Positions 6,499 through 13,892 of a DNA stretch of 20,265 bases are shown piece after piece. The notes under the pieces are model-generated. The model was not told the origin of the DNA, searched no databases, and saw nothing but the letters and a program-made list of their open reading frames with translations. Position 1 is the first letter of the stretch. Every line of letters starts with the position of its first letter. The stretch spans positions 1 to 20,265 of the forward strand of contig NZ_WJFC01000236.1 of the NCBI RefSeq assembly GCF_009725235.1. The letters are read 5' to 3'. The translations under genes and the position numbers were made by a program. The DNA is from Scytonema sp. UIC 10036 (GTDB lineage Bacteria > Cyanobacteriota > Cyanobacteriia > Cyanobacteriales > Nostocaceae).

Positions 6499-7106
6499 TT
6501 TCCATAAGCTTGCCAAGCTAAGTCTACAAGTCCATCAACAATCGCGACTGCTACGATAGCATTTCCTTTACGGCTATCAATTGTAATGTTAGGAACTAAA
6601 GATTCTCGCAAACGTTCTTTTGCCACATCCACATTTAAAAATCCGGCGGGCGTAGCAATTATTAAAGCGGGTCTGATTTCCTCAGATTCAATGAGATCGA
6701 CAAGTGTTATGAGGGCAGTTTGTGATTGACCTACTACAAATATTCCCTCTGGGTATCGCTTGGCTAGAGTCTCCATTCCCGATGCAACACGAGTTTTTTC
6801 TTTCTGAGGATGACTGTAGGAATCCATACTGCAATATACTGGGTTGGCAAAGGTAGTTTGAATGCCTTGAAGAATACCTACTTGCACCATTTGAATATCT
6901 ACTACAATTGTAGTGCGTGCTGCTAGTGCGGCAGCTGCGGCCTGCAAAGCACGTTCAGAAAAGCGAATTAAAGATTTATACTCAAAGTCTGCTGTAGCGA
7001 AAACAACTCGACGGACTAATTCGTACTCTGCGGGTGAAAATATATGCTCCCCCATTTCCGAGTCGATTATTGCCAAACTTTGAGCGTCAGTTATATGCCA
7101 TTCCAT
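6492..7106 (-). CDS. cobH: precorrin-8X methylmutase (CobH/CbiC)
   Basis: The CobH/CbiC family moves the methyl group from C-11 to C-12 of the corrin ring, giving hydrogenobyrinate or cobyrinate in cobalamin synthesis. The 204-aa length and the blocks ITDAQSLAIIDSE (5-17), VRRVVFATADFEY (31-43), NPVYCSMD (88-95), TPAGF (152-156) and DSRKGNAIVAVAIVDGL (177-193) match the family. In the block that usually reads RxIHATAD, the expected catalytic His is Phe36. The glycine after the RKG turn is also changed (RKGNAI rather than RKGGS). Cyanobacterial members seem to vary at these places, so this may be a lineage feature or an altered activity. No other cob gene is nearby. ATG at 7106, no clear Shine-Dalgarno. 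The stop codon TGA is contained in a heptamer unit. Confidence 0.88.
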   Translation of the reverse strand: MEWHITDAQSLAIIDSEMGEHIFSPAEYELVRRVVFATADFEYKSLIRFSERALQAAAAALAARTTIVVDIQMVQVGILQGIQTTFANPVYCSMDSYSHPQKEKTRVASGMETLAKRYPEGIFVVGQSQTALITLVDLIESEEIRPALIIATPAGFLNVDVAKERLRESLVPNITIDSRKGNAIVAVAIVDGLVDLAWQAYGKL

Positions 7107-7194
7107 ACTTATTAGCAGTCATGCTACCTCAGCTTTTAGCTAACAGCTTAGCAGCTTTTATCACTGATGAATATCATACAACCTCTTGTATGTG

Positions 7195-7216
7195 GTACGG
7201 GCATCCTTGCCCGTAC
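7195..7216. terminator. GTACGGGCA/TGCCCGTAC hairpin after the TPM gene
   Basis: A perfect 9-bp GC-rich stem (7195-7203 with 7208-7216) and a 4-nt loop lie 8 nt beyond the stop of the minus-strand TPM gene. There is no U-run. It may be a factor-assisted terminator or a copy of a common cyanobacterial palindrome. Confidence 0.5.
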
Positions 7217-7223
7217 TCTTTAG

Positions 7224-8033
7224 CTAGGACTCAGGACTGGGAGAAGAACGACTGAAAATCATAGACAAGTAAGCAACTAGAGCGCCAATCAAAAACCCTG
7301 CAACGTTGCGAAAGACTGGTAACCAATCGCTTGTTCTTGTGACAACAGGTCCGATACCAAAGGCAAGAAATAAGATACCCCACAAAGGTGAGAAAATTAA
7401 AGCCCACTGCCAAGCAACTATCTCTCCTTCACGCCGAGGCTGAGCGGCAAATCCGCAGATAATGCCTCCAATGGTAGATGTAATTAAAGTGAGAATCCAC
7501 TGCTCTCGCGGTAATCCCGGAACAACTCCGCAACCTCCTTGCACTAAGCAGGTTTTCACTGTTTCCATAGCCTGAAGAATCGCTTGGTCTTCGCCTTGTT
7601 CTCTCACAAAGTACAAGTTTCCAAAGCGGGTCTGCAATTCTATCCAAAAAGTACGTGGTAGTAATTCATAAACTGCGTCACCGACACTAAAGCTCAAAAT
7701 ATTTCCGCCACGGGAGTCAGCAACAAGTAATACACTTTTATCATCTAAGCCCCAAAAGTTGATGACTGCACGACCTGGGGTGCGATCGTATTGAGTTAAC
7801 ACTCGTAGTTTCCAGCCTGTGTCAGCTTCAAATTTGTCCAAGTCTTTGACAAGTTTCTCTTCTTGAATGCTGTTGAGAGATTTAGCTAAGTCTACAACTG
7901 GGGTTGGGGTATCCGGTAATAACTCGGGATTGTCATAGGCGTATGCGTTGGGAGAATATGTTATCCAAATCGAACCGGCGAGAAACAATATTGCCGAAAA
8001 TGCCAAAAACCGCCGCCAAACACTATGCTGCAT
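7224..8033 (-). CDS. TPM-domain membrane protein (Psb32/TLP18.3-like)
   Basis: Starting from the ATG at 8033 the protein is 269 aa; an in-frame TTG 13 codons upstream is less likely. Residues 1-32 are an export signal (MQHSVWRRFL, hydrophobic core, then PNAYA). A TPM domain follows at about 45-165, with VDLAKSLNSIQEEKL (47-61), a KLRVLTQYDRTPGRAV strand-turn (75-90) and LLVADSRGGNILSFSVGD (102-119). Three transmembrane helices lie at about 179-197, 207-227 and 242-260. TPM proteins include Psb32 and plant TLP18.3, linked to photosystem II repair, but other TPM proteins do unrelated jobs. The extra membrane part distinguishes this from the short Psb32 form. Predicted location is the thylakoid or plasma membrane with the TPM domain on the lumenal/periplasmic side. 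Role inferred only. Confidence 0.82.
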   Translation of the reverse strand: MQHSVWRRFLAFSAILFLAGSIWITYSPNAYAYDNPELLPDTPTPVVDLAKSLNSIQEEKLVKDLDKFEADTGWKLRVLTQYDRTPGRAVINFWGLDDKSVLLVADSRGGNILSFSVGDAVYELLPRTFWIELQTRFGNLYFVREQGEDQAILQAMETVKTCLVQGGCGVVPGLPREQWILTLITSTIGGIICGFAAQPRREGEIVAWQWALIFSPLWGILFLAFGIGPVVTRTSDWLPVFRNVAGFLIGALVAYLSMIFSRSSPSPES

Positions 8034-8370
8034 AAGCTTTTTTATACGGTTATATCCAGTAGAAGTGAACAAGTTGTTTTAAAAGAGTACGGGAAAAGTG
8101 ATACTTCTTTACACTTTTTAACTTTAATCTAATCTAACACTCTAAATCAAATGGAACTTCTTGGCAGGATTGGGGGGTTGGGGATGAGAAAAACACAGGA
8201 GCGATCGCTACATTCCGACAGAAGCGAATCCTGGTATTCTGAAATCCAAACGGTACTGCGAGCAAATTCTTATCTTCGCCCTTGCGATAATAATACTTAT
8301 TCTTTTGCAATCCCTAGCCTCCAACTTCAATTCCATTTCACTTTCATGTTTTTCATTAGAGAATTTAACA
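8034..8370. other. gene-free divergent region between the TPM gene and the permease
   Basis: This 337-nt stretch separates a minus-strand and a plus-strand gene and must carry both promoters. I see one HIP1 octamer (8201-8208) and a G-rich tract (8169-8184), but no recognisable RNA, repeat array or clear promoter pair. Open frames crossing it are unsupported. Confidence 0.5.
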
Positions 8371-9954
8371 ATGGAAACTGCAATACCCAAAGCAAGTCGC
8401 TGGTTTGTTCGGAGAGACATAGATGGTTTCTTTGGATTAGCTCTGGACAACTTGATTCAAATTTTGTTGATTGTCAATCTTTGTCAAGGAGTGCTTGGCT
8501 TTTCGACTTCCTTAGTGTATGGACGTATCTTGCCAGGAGTAGCTCTCAGTTTAATCGTTGGCAATTTCTATTACAGTTGGTTAGCTTACCAAAAGGGTCA
8601 ACGCGAGCAACGGGATGACATAACTGCTTTACCTTATGGCATTAACACGGTTAGCCTGTTTGCTCATATTTTTTTAGTTATGTTACCTGTTCGACTTGCT
8701 GCGATCGCACAAGGTGCATCTTCAGAACAAGCGGCTGAGTTAGCTTGGCAAGCGGGGCTTGTTGCTTGCCTGGGATCTGGTTTGATCGAACTATCGGGCG
8801 CGTGGATTGGCGATTTTCTGCGGCGCTTGGCTCCACGTGCAGCAATGCTTTCCACTTTAGGTGGTATTGCCATTACCTTTATTGCCATTGGGTTTCTTTT
8901 CCGAACTTTTGCCAGCCCTGTAGTAGGTCTGGTTCCCTTGGGGGTCATCTTAATTACTTACTTTGGAAGAGTTCGATTTACCATACCTGGTGGTTTGCTA
9001 GCAGTTCTTTTAGGAGTTGGTCTTGCATGGGGAACAGGTTTAGTCAGTTGGGACAGTGCCAAATTTGGTGCTGCGGTACAACCAATTGGCGTTTACTTTC
9101 CAGGGTTGTGGATTGGGCAGCTGTGGAACAGTCGGTCAGTGTTAGTAGAATATTTCAGTATCATTTTACCAATGGGGCTTTTTAACCTTATTGGTAGCTT
9201 GCAGAATTTAGAAAGTGCGGAAGCTGCTGGAGATACTTATCCTGCGGCCCCAACCCTTGCTGCCAATGGTACTGGTACGCTGGTTGCTGCTGTTTTTGGT
9301 TCCTGTTTTCCAACTACCATTTATATCGGTCATCCCGGTTGGAAAGCGTTGGGCGCAAGAGTTGGGTACTCCGTCCTTAATGGCGTTGTTATGGGTTTGC
9401 TCTGTCTGACCGGCACTGTTGCTATAGTGTCTTACTTTGTGCCAATTGAAGCTGGAATGGCAATTGTATTGTGGATTGGGATTGTAATTGTTGCTCAAGG
9501 TTTTACAGCCACTCCATCTCACCATGCGCCTGCTGTTGTTGTTGGTTTGTTACCTGGTATTGCTGGCTGGGGTGCTCTTATCGCCAAAAATGCACTAAGA
9601 GCAGCAGGTTTGGGAACTCCTGAAAAACCCATAACACCAACGTTAATTCAGCCATTTAAGTTAAGTGACACTTATATTGATGGTGCTTTTGCTCTAGAGC
9701 AGGGTTTTATTTTTTCAGCCATGATTTTGGCAGCTATCACAGTGTATATTATTGAACAAGATTTTCGTAAAGCTGCTTATTGGTCTATTGCGGCTGCTGT
9801 ACTTTCTTGGTTTGGCTTGATGCACAGTTATCGTTGGACTGTATCAGATACTGTAGTAAATTTAGGTTTTGGCACGGGAGTTGCTTGGGCAATTGGTTAC
9901 CTTTTATTAGGAATTCTCTTCTTTTATACTGAGTGGCACGTTCGACACAGATAG
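8371..9954 (+). CDS. NCS2-family (xanthine/uracil/AzgA-like) permease
   Basis: From the ATG at 8371 the protein is 527 aa; an in-frame TTG 22 codons earlier lies in poorly coding sequence. It is very hydrophobic with about 12 transmembrane segments. Residues 13-25 (VRRDIDGFFGLAL) and the helices after them resemble NCS2 transporters. TALPYGINTVSLF (85-97) and NLIGSLQNLESAEAAGDTYP (272-291) correspond to the TM3 and TM8 regions where NCS2 proteins bind the purine or pyrimidine; the ESAEAAGDTYP stretch resembles the usual ESIGDY motif. The last helices (about 445-465 and 470-521) close the protein. Likely role is proton- or sodium-coupled uptake of a nucleobase-like solute across the plasma membrane; the substrate cannot be read. 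No metabolic partner gene is adjacent. A hairpin after the stop may end the transcript. Confidence 0.82.
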   Translation: METAIPKASRWFVRRDIDGFFGLALDNLIQILLIVNLCQGVLGFSTSLVYGRILPGVALSLIVGNFYYSWLAYQKGQREQRDDITALPYGINTVSLFAHIFLVMLPVRLAAIAQGASSEQAAELAWQAGLVACLGSGLIELSGAWIGDFLRRLAPRAAMLSTLGGIAITFIAIGFLFRTFASPVVGLVPLGVILITYFGRVRFTIPGGLLAVLLGVGLAWGTGLVSWDSAKFGAAVQPIGVYFPGLWIGQLWNSRSVLVEYFSIILPMGLFNLIGSLQNLESAEAAGDTYPAAPTLAANGTGTLVAAVFGSCFPTTIYIGHPGWKALGARVGYSVLNGVVMGLLCLTGTVAIVSYFVPIEAGMAIVLWIGIVIVAQGFTATPSHHAPAVVVGLLPGIAGWGALIAKNALRAAGLGTPEKPITPTLIQPFKLSDTYIDGAFALEQGFIFSAMILAAITVYIIEQDFRKAAYWSIAAAVLSWFGLMHSYRWTVSDTVVNLGFGTGVAWAIGYLLLGILFFYTEWHVRHR

Positions 9955-9966
9955 TCACCAAGGTGT

Positions 9967-9994
9967 AGGTTGGTTTGAGGAACGAAACCCAACT
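9967..9994 (+). terminator. hairpin after the permease gene
   Basis: GTTGGTTT (9969-9976) can pair with AAACCCAAC (9985-9993) with one bulged base. It starts 12 nt after the permease stop. It resembles the dispersed 'GTTGGGTTTCGTTCCTCA' element seen in Nostocales, so it may be a repeat rather than a dedicated terminator. Confidence 0.35.
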
Positions 9995-10269
9995 ATAAAG
10001 TGACCAGCTCAACAGGTATTATTTAATGATGAGTAAAAGAGAACTCTTAACGGGGAACGGGGAACAGGGAACACCGGATGGCATATGGTGTGGGCTGTCT
10101 TACCCACACCAATGCTCCCAGGTGATTTATATGTTCCATATAAATGAGCGTGGGGGACTCAGACACCCGGATTTTACCTAGAAGGGAACAGGAAACAGGT
10201 GGTTCCTCCCTGTTAATATGTTCCCTATTCCCTGTTGCCTTATTGTTGATAATTAATAGCTTGACTGTT

Positions 10270-10365
10270 ATGGTGCTTTCAGGTAATTGGCAAGATTGGT
10301 TAACAGTGTTGATATATTTATCTTTTGCCTGCTTCGTCATGTGGCGTATTTTCTTGACTAAATGA
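10270..10365 (+). CDS. possible very small membrane protein (31 aa)
   Basis: The ORF from ATG at 10270 encodes 31 residues, MVLSGNWQDWLTVLIYLSFACFVMWRIFLTK. It has one clear transmembrane helix (about 9-27) with a basic C-terminus, the size and form of a photosystem- or cytochrome-type small subunit, though I do not recognise it. The frame is open further upstream to 10144, which would add a second hydrophobic stretch, but that part is made of GGGAACAGG-type repeat DNA. There is no Shine-Dalgarno before 10270. Its stop lies in an inverted repeat that also holds the stop of the convergent DUF948 gene. Weak evidence overall. Confidence 0.2.
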   Translation: MVLSGNWQDWLTVLIYLSFACFVMWRIFLTK

Positions 10366-10391
10366 CCAGTTAGAGATAATGTCACTGGTCA
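10363..10391. terminator. TGACCAGT/ACTGGTCA inverted repeat at a convergent junction
   Basis: A perfect 8-bp stem (10363-10370 with 10384-10391) with a 13-nt loop. The TGA at the left end is the stop of the small plus-strand ORF. On the minus strand the DUF948 stop (10384-10382) falls at the inner edge of the other arm. Position and symmetry suggest a bidirectional terminator. Confidence 0.4.
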
Positions 10392-10840
10392 CTAATACGC
10401 CTAGCTTCTCTTTCTCGCAATGACAGTGGTGCTTTCTGAGATTGAGGTAGGCGATCGACTGTTCTTCTTGAAGATTTTGGACGTGTGAAGGTTTTCCAAG
10501 CAGCTTTCATCCCAACCATGATACTGCGGGTGCTGGCTTGAACGTTTTGCGCTTGTTGTTTGGCGCTATCTAAACTTTGATCGACTTGCTTGACAACTTG
10601 ACCAGCGCTTTTTACTCCTTCACTGACATCGTCGGTTAAATCGGTGATTTCTAAGCTAGTCAGACGAATGGCTTCTAGAGTTGGTGGTAACTCTCTTGAA
10701 AGGGTGTCAAATAATTTTTCTGCACTCCGGGCAGCCCGTGCTACTTCTAGCAATGCGGGTAGCGCCGCTACCAAAACCGCAGTGAGGCTAGCGGCAACTA
10801 GAAGTATAGATAGTCCCAGCCAAAAAAGGGGGTCAATCAC
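10382..10840 (-). CDS. DUF948 membrane-anchored protein
   Basis: This 152-aa protein has an N-terminal helix in the membrane (about 5-30, FWLGLSILLVAASLTAVLVAALPALL). A long helical, heptad-like region follows at about 31-110, with alternating small and charged residues (for example ITDLTDDVSEGVKSAGQVVK, 65-84), as in the DUF948 family. The C-terminus is a basic tail (RPKSSRRTVDR and LREREARR). The start is GTG at 10840, supported by GGAGG seven bases upstream; the GTG encodes the first Met. Such proteins resemble chemotaxis-receptor coiled coils but have no known activity. The neighbouring YtxH protein has the same design, and the two are probably one operon (161-nt spacer). Confidence 0.78.
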   Translation of the reverse strand: MIDPLFWLGLSILLVAASLTAVLVAALPALLEVARAARSAEKLFDTLSRELPPTLEAIRLTSLEITDLTDDVSEGVKSAGQVVKQVDQSLDSAKQQAQNVQASTRSIMVGMKAAWKTFTRPKSSRRTVDRLPQSQKAPLSLREREARRISDQ

Positions 10841-11001
10841 CTACAAGCCTCCGGGAGCGGGGAAGCCTTGTGTCTTTAGACCGAGGAGGAACCGCGACCC
10901 GTCCAGTTTTAACTGGAGTCTAAATATTTCAGAATGCATAAGAATAACCGTCCTTTTTGTGAATGGGTTAAAGTACGGGGTGCTGACTTTGGTATTGTTT
11001 A

Positions 11002-11349
11002 CTAGCTATCTAAATGTTGTGTAACAGGATCTGAGTTTTGTTCTGTGTTTTGCCGCTTTAATACTTGGCTTTCCCTCTGGCTGGCGTCTATACCAGCTGC
11101 GATCGCATCTCGCAATCGATCTAATGTTTCATCCCAATTGGAGCGTGCGTTAGCAGAAAGGCGGTCTGCCTGCATCTGAACACTTGTTGAGATATCTTCT
11201 GCTAATTCTGGTAAAGCACTGGCAGATTTTTTTAATAAGTGACGCGTTTCGCGCCCTGTGCGAGGGGCCAATAGTAATCCGGTTAGGGTACCGATGGCAG
11301 ATCCTAACATTAATCCACCGATAAATAATCCTGAACGGTTGTTAGACAT
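11002..11349 (-). CDS. YtxH-domain protein
   Basis: This 115-aa protein has a glycine-rich N-terminal membrane segment (about 7-28, GLFIGGLMLGSAIGTLTGLLLAP) followed directly by RTGRETRHLLKKSA. That arrangement is the YtxH hallmark (gas-vesicle/general-stress-like small proteins). The rest is an amphipathic helix (about 45-100) with a polar C-terminus. YtxH proteins are stress-linked in Bacillus, but their biochemical role is unknown. ATG at 11349, with AAGGAG about 11 nt upstream. It lies upstream of the DUF948 gene on the same strand, a pairing I recall as common in cyanobacteria. It probably stays membrane-bound with a cytoplasmic helix. Confidence 0.8.
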   Translation of the reverse strand: MSNNRSGLFIGGLMLGSAIGTLTGLLLAPRTGRETRHLLKKSASALPELAEDISTSVQMQADRLSANARSNWDETLDRLRDAIAAGIDASQRESQVLKRQNTEQNSDPVTQHLDS

Positions 11350-11531
11350 TTTCTTTTTTTCTCCTTATACACATTCTATGTGGGTTTCCACACTTTGCGA
11401 AATCCCAACTTTATATTTACATTGACAATCTGTGATGCCAAAAGGTTGCTATTACTCTCTGTTGGTTTTTTTAGTAACTATCTATTGTGATAATTTTACT
11501 GAAATTTAGAGAATCTGAAAATACTTGATTT

Positions 11532-11861
11532 TTAAATTTTCTTTTTCACAGATATTGCTTTGAGTTTAAAAAAGTAACGCTGCCAAATTTGCTGCCCAAA
11601 AGCAAGAAGGTTAAAAATTTGCCTCACCTGTTGAATTTGTAATTGTTTTGGTTGGTTTCCTTGGCGCAAGTTATGGATATTTCTCTGACCTACGTAAATT
11701 GCGGCAGGGGCTTTATGCAATACAGCATAAGTACTGCGTTCTGCGGCACTTAAGATATCAGCAATATTTGCCAGTTGACGTTTCAGTAGCCAAATCCGCC
11801 AAGCTAAGTAGAAAAGTGCCAGAGATGTGAGCATATTAATGACGACAACAACTGCGACCAT
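11532..11861 (-). CDS. small membrane-anchored protein of unknown function
   Basis: I do not recognise this 109-aa protein, but it reads like a real gene. An N-terminal transmembrane helix (about 2-25, VAVVVVINMLTSLALFYLAW) is followed by a basic, helical region. That region carries an unusual Gln-rich stretch GNQPKQLQIQQVRQIFNLLA (68-87) and ends in basic VKKKI. ATG at 11861, no clear Shine-Dalgarno. With the YtxH and DUF948 genes it forms a run of three small single-helix, cytoplasm-facing proteins on one strand, though the 182-nt gap to YtxH may hold its own promoter. Confidence 0.62.
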   Translation of the reverse strand: MVAVVVVINMLTSLALFYLAWRIWLLKRQLANIADILSAAERSTYAVLHKAPAAIYVGQRNIHNLRQGNQPKQLQIQQVRQIFNLLAFGQQIWQRYFFKLKAISVKKKI

Positions 11862-11993
11862 ATATTATCTTTTTGCACCCTTAATAGCTGCTTTAATATC
11901 GCCAAAAGCGATATAATTTAGAGTTATGTAAAATATTCTATTTTTCTCTGATACTGTCTAAAATTTTTATGAAAATTCTATATTATTAACCAT

Positions 11994-12013
11994 TATCAAG
12001 TTATAACTCGATA
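11994..12013. promoter_or_regulatory. 20-bp near-perfect palindrome in a divergent promoter region
   Basis: TATCAAG followed by TTATAACTCGATA forms a palindrome with nine of ten base pairs matching, centred on AGTTATAACT. It lies between the divergent genes at 11861 (-) and 12122 (+), a typical place for a dimeric regulator site. The regulator is unknown. Confidence 0.35.
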
Positions 12014-12121
12014 TATTAAATTTTCAATAACACTTGTGTCATGTTGTACATTCGCACCGGAAGCCATAGCCGGAATTGTGTATTCTGAAAACAGCTAGGC
12101 TAATGTTTAAATGGAGGTCGA

Positions 12122-12340
12122 ATGACTCCTATGATTATGCGTCAGCTTTGGTCTGTGGTAGAAACCACCCAAACCAAGACGCTTTTACAGCTCGATGATG
12201 CCACTTTGGTGCAATGGTTAGTAAAGCAAACCAAGACCCAAGCTCTATTAGACCATCATGAAACCGATTTCTTGAGTGACTATATCAAATCCCGTTTAAC
12301 CCTGATTCGAGATATGGCTCAAGAACGTCAGTATTCTTAG
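12122..12340 (+). CDS. 72-aa conserved-looking cyanobacterial protein, unknown function
   Basis: The 72-aa product is helical, with mixed charge and no membrane segment: SVVETTQTKTLLQLDDATLV (11-30) and then QTKTQALLDHHETDFLSDYI (35-54). I do not recognise a domain. The ATG at 12122 has GGAGGT at 12113-12118, ending 3 nt before the start; a second ATG at 12131 is less likely because the spacing would be long. It converges with ribD, separated by 72 nt that include a heptamer array. Confidence 0.68.
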   Translation: MTPMIMRQLWSVVETTQTKTLLQLDDATLVQWLVKQTKTQALLDHHETDFLSDYIKSRLTLIRDMAQERQYS

Positions 12341-12366
12341 AAGTCAACTGTCAAAACTCATAATCT

Positions 12367-12419
12367 ATGACCAATGACCAATGACCAATGACCAATGACC
12401 AATGACCAATGACTAATGA
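12367..12419. repeat. heptamer array TCATTGG (minus), in register with the ribD stop
   Basis: Six perfect CCAATGA units (12371-12412, read TCATTGG on the minus strand) follow the ribD end, and CTAATGA at 12413-12419 is the same unit with one base changed. That variant, TCATTAG on the minus strand, ends in the ribD stop TAG. The array runs on the side of the convergent 72-aa gene. Confidence 0.93.
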
Positions 12420-13603
12420 CGAGTAGGTAAATAACCCTCCACTACACAATCAGAACCGACAACTCGCATCTCTACACGTTCTAAAGACAACGCTTCGGTC
12501 ATGGTGCTAAAACCAAGATCGCCCACAGGTGTAGGGGCATTGTTCCCACCAATGATTTTAGGAGCAATAAAGGCAAGAACTTTTTGCACGGCTCCTTGAG
12601 CGATCGCATTAGCAGCCAAGACACCACCGCATTCCCAAAGGACGCTGCAAAAACCCCGCTCATACAAGTAAGCCATGACTCGAGACGGTGTAAGTGGTGT
12701 TAAATCCACCACTTCCACCCCAAGCTTACGTAACAGTTCTTGAAAGCCGGGGTTAGCACCCTGTTCTGTTAAAACTAAAGTGGGAGCCTCTGAAGTTTGC
12801 CACAAGTGAGCTTTTTCAGGTAATTCAAGACTGCGACTCATCACAATACGGAGAGGATTGTGTGCCCCTTCTTGATGACTGGTAAGATGGGGGTTATCGT
12901 GTCTAACTGTATTGCCACCAACAATCACTGCATCGCAAGCCGCTCTCACTTGGTGAACTTGATGACGAGCAGCTTGGTTTGTGATCCAAGCACTGTGACC
13001 GGTAGAAGTAGCGATTTTACCATCTAAAGTCATAGCGTATTTCAAAATCCCAAAAGGTCGTTTGTAGAGAATGCGATGGACAAAGCCCTCATTCAGCTTC
13101 TTACAAGCCTCCTCCTCAACTCCGACCAAAACTTCTATTCCTGCGGAACGCAAGCGAGCAATTCCACCACCTGCTACGAGTGGGTTGGGATCGACCATAC
13201 CCACCACTACTTTAGACACCCCAGCAGCAAGCAACGCGGATGTACACGGGGGAGTCCGTCCGTAGTGATTGCACGGTTCAAGACTGACGTAAATAGTAGC
13301 GCCACGAGCATCAGCACCAGCTGCTTTTAAAGCAAAAACTTCTGCATGAGGTTCGCCTGCACGGGGATGAAATCCTTCCCCCACAATTTTTCCATCTTTA
13401 ACAATCACTGCTCCTACCATCGGGTTTGGAGAAGTCCGTCCCAAAGCGCGACGAGCTAATTCCACACATCGCTGCATCATAGCCCGGTCAAAATCAGTTC
13501 CCACGCTTAGTCCTGCTTGTGAATTTTGTCCAAGTTCTGACACCACTTGAGTTTCATTAATATGTATAGTGTTCTGTTGGGGCAGCAATGGAGAGTTATT
13601 CAT
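12413..13603 (-). CDS. ribD: bifunctional riboflavin deaminase/reductase RibD
   Basis: RibD performs two steps of riboflavin synthesis: hydrolytic deamination of the pyrimidine and reduction of the ribosyl side chain. The 396-aa protein has a deaminase domain at about 38-180 with zinc-binding HAE (His86, catalytic Glu88) and PCNHYGRTPPC (Cys111 and Cys120). A reductase domain follows from about 183, with KYAMTLDGKIAT (188-199), VIVGGNTVRHDNP (226-238) and a C-terminal WECGGVLAANA block. An N-terminal extension of about 36 residues (NNSPLLPQQNTIHINETQVV...) precedes the deaminase. The ATG at 13603 opens it, and the domain itself would begin around MMQRCVELA (42-50). Length is slightly above the usual 360-380. 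The stop is shared with a heptamer array. No other rib gene is nearby. Confidence 0.96.
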   Translation of the reverse strand: MNNSPLLPQQNTIHINETQVVSELGQNSQAGLSVGTDFDRAMMQRCVELARRALGRTSPNPMVGAVIVKDGKIVGEGFHPRAGEPHAEVFALKAAGADARGATIYVSLEPCNHYGRTPPCTSALLAAGVSKVVVGMVDPNPLVAGGGIARLRSAGIEVLVGVEEEACKKLNEGFVHRILYKRPFGILKYAMTLDGKIATSTGHSAWITNQAARHQVHQVRAACDAVIVGGNTVRHDNPHLTSHQEGAHNPLRIVMSRSLELPEKAHLWQTSEAPTLVLTEQGANPGFQELLRKLGVEVVDLTPLTPSRVMAYLYERGFCSVLWECGGVLAANAIAQGAVQKVLAFIAPKIIGGNNAPTPVGDLGFSTMTEALSLERVEMRVVGSDCVVEGYLPTRH

Positions 13604-13660
13604 ACCTAATAACTTTATAACAATTCCATTCCAACAGGTTACATTAGAGCCACATAAAAA

Positions 13661-13710
13661 GTTAGTGGTTAGTTGTTAGTAGTTAGTTGTTAGTGGTTAG
13701 TTGTTGGTTA
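13661..13710. repeat. heptamer array GTTAGTT/GTTAGTG
   Basis: Seven-base units (GTTAGTG, GTTAGTT, GTTAGTA) repeat with one or two base changes each. It lies about 58 nt upstream of the ribD start, on the opposite sense to the CTAACCA units further right. Confidence 0.85.
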
Positions 13711-13743
13711 AAAGGGGTTGATTTGGTATTCGTGGTTAACGAA

Positions 13744-13778
13744 CAGAAACCCAGCTTCTTGAAGAAACCGGGTTTCTG
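13744..13778. repeat. CAGAAACCC/GGGTTTCTG palindromic element
   Basis: A perfect 9-bp outer stem (13744-13752 with 13770-13778) encloses TTCTT/AAGAA (13756-13760 with 13762-13766). This is a known type of Nostocales dispersed palindrome (AGAAACCGGGTTTCT-like). Isolated between the two heptamer arrays, with no sign of regulating a specific gene. Confidence 0.7.
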
Positions 13779-13833
13779 ATAGCACTTCACTCCTGTCTGA
13801 GCATATATACCCAGAAGACTCACACTCCGCCAC

Positions 13834-13880
13834 TTGTTAGTTGTTAGTTGTTAGTTGTTAGTTGTTAGTTGTTAATTGTT
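13834..13880. repeat. heptamer array TTGTTAG
   Basis: Six or so units of TTGTTAG/TTGTTAA repeat with period 7. It faces the CTAACCA units at 13936-13976 in the opposite sense across the 34-nt core. Confidence 0.88.
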
Positions 13881-13892
13881 ATTAGATCGTTA

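Larger units (their letters stand above)
9955..10381. other. 427-nt intergenic region full of palindromes
   Basis: This region contains heptamers GGGGAAC, GGGGAAC and AGGGAAC (10052-10072), a perfect 9-bp stem TGGTGTGGG/CCCACACCA (10086-10094 with 10103-10111), a perfect 9-bp stem ATTTATATG/CATATAAAT with a 3-nt loop (10125-10133 with 10137-10145), and GGGAACAGG-type repeats with partial complements at 10180-10240. At its right end is a possible small membrane ORF (see 10270-10365). Confidence 0.7.

Noticed and set aside
8034..8072. Upstream TTG start for the TPM protein
   Set aside because: The ATG at 8033 opens a normal signal peptide (basic start and hydrophobic core).
8305..8370. Upstream TTG start for the permease and the overlapping 8151-8618 frame
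   Set aside because: The 22 extra residues do not look like a permease N-terminus. The 8151 frame runs over the permease gene in another frame with unlikely composition.
8161..8370. tRNA or other structured RNA in the TPM-permease gap
   Set aside because: No T-loop or acceptor-stem signature and no clear hairpin set was found.
8664..8948. Minus-strand ORFs opposite the permease (also 9208-9525 and 9785-10012)
   Set aside because: Antisense shadows with no recognisable features.
10144..10269. Full 73-aa version of the small plus-strand ORF
   Set aside because: The N-terminal part is made of GGGAACAGG-type repeat sequence; only the last 31 codons were kept, at low confidence.
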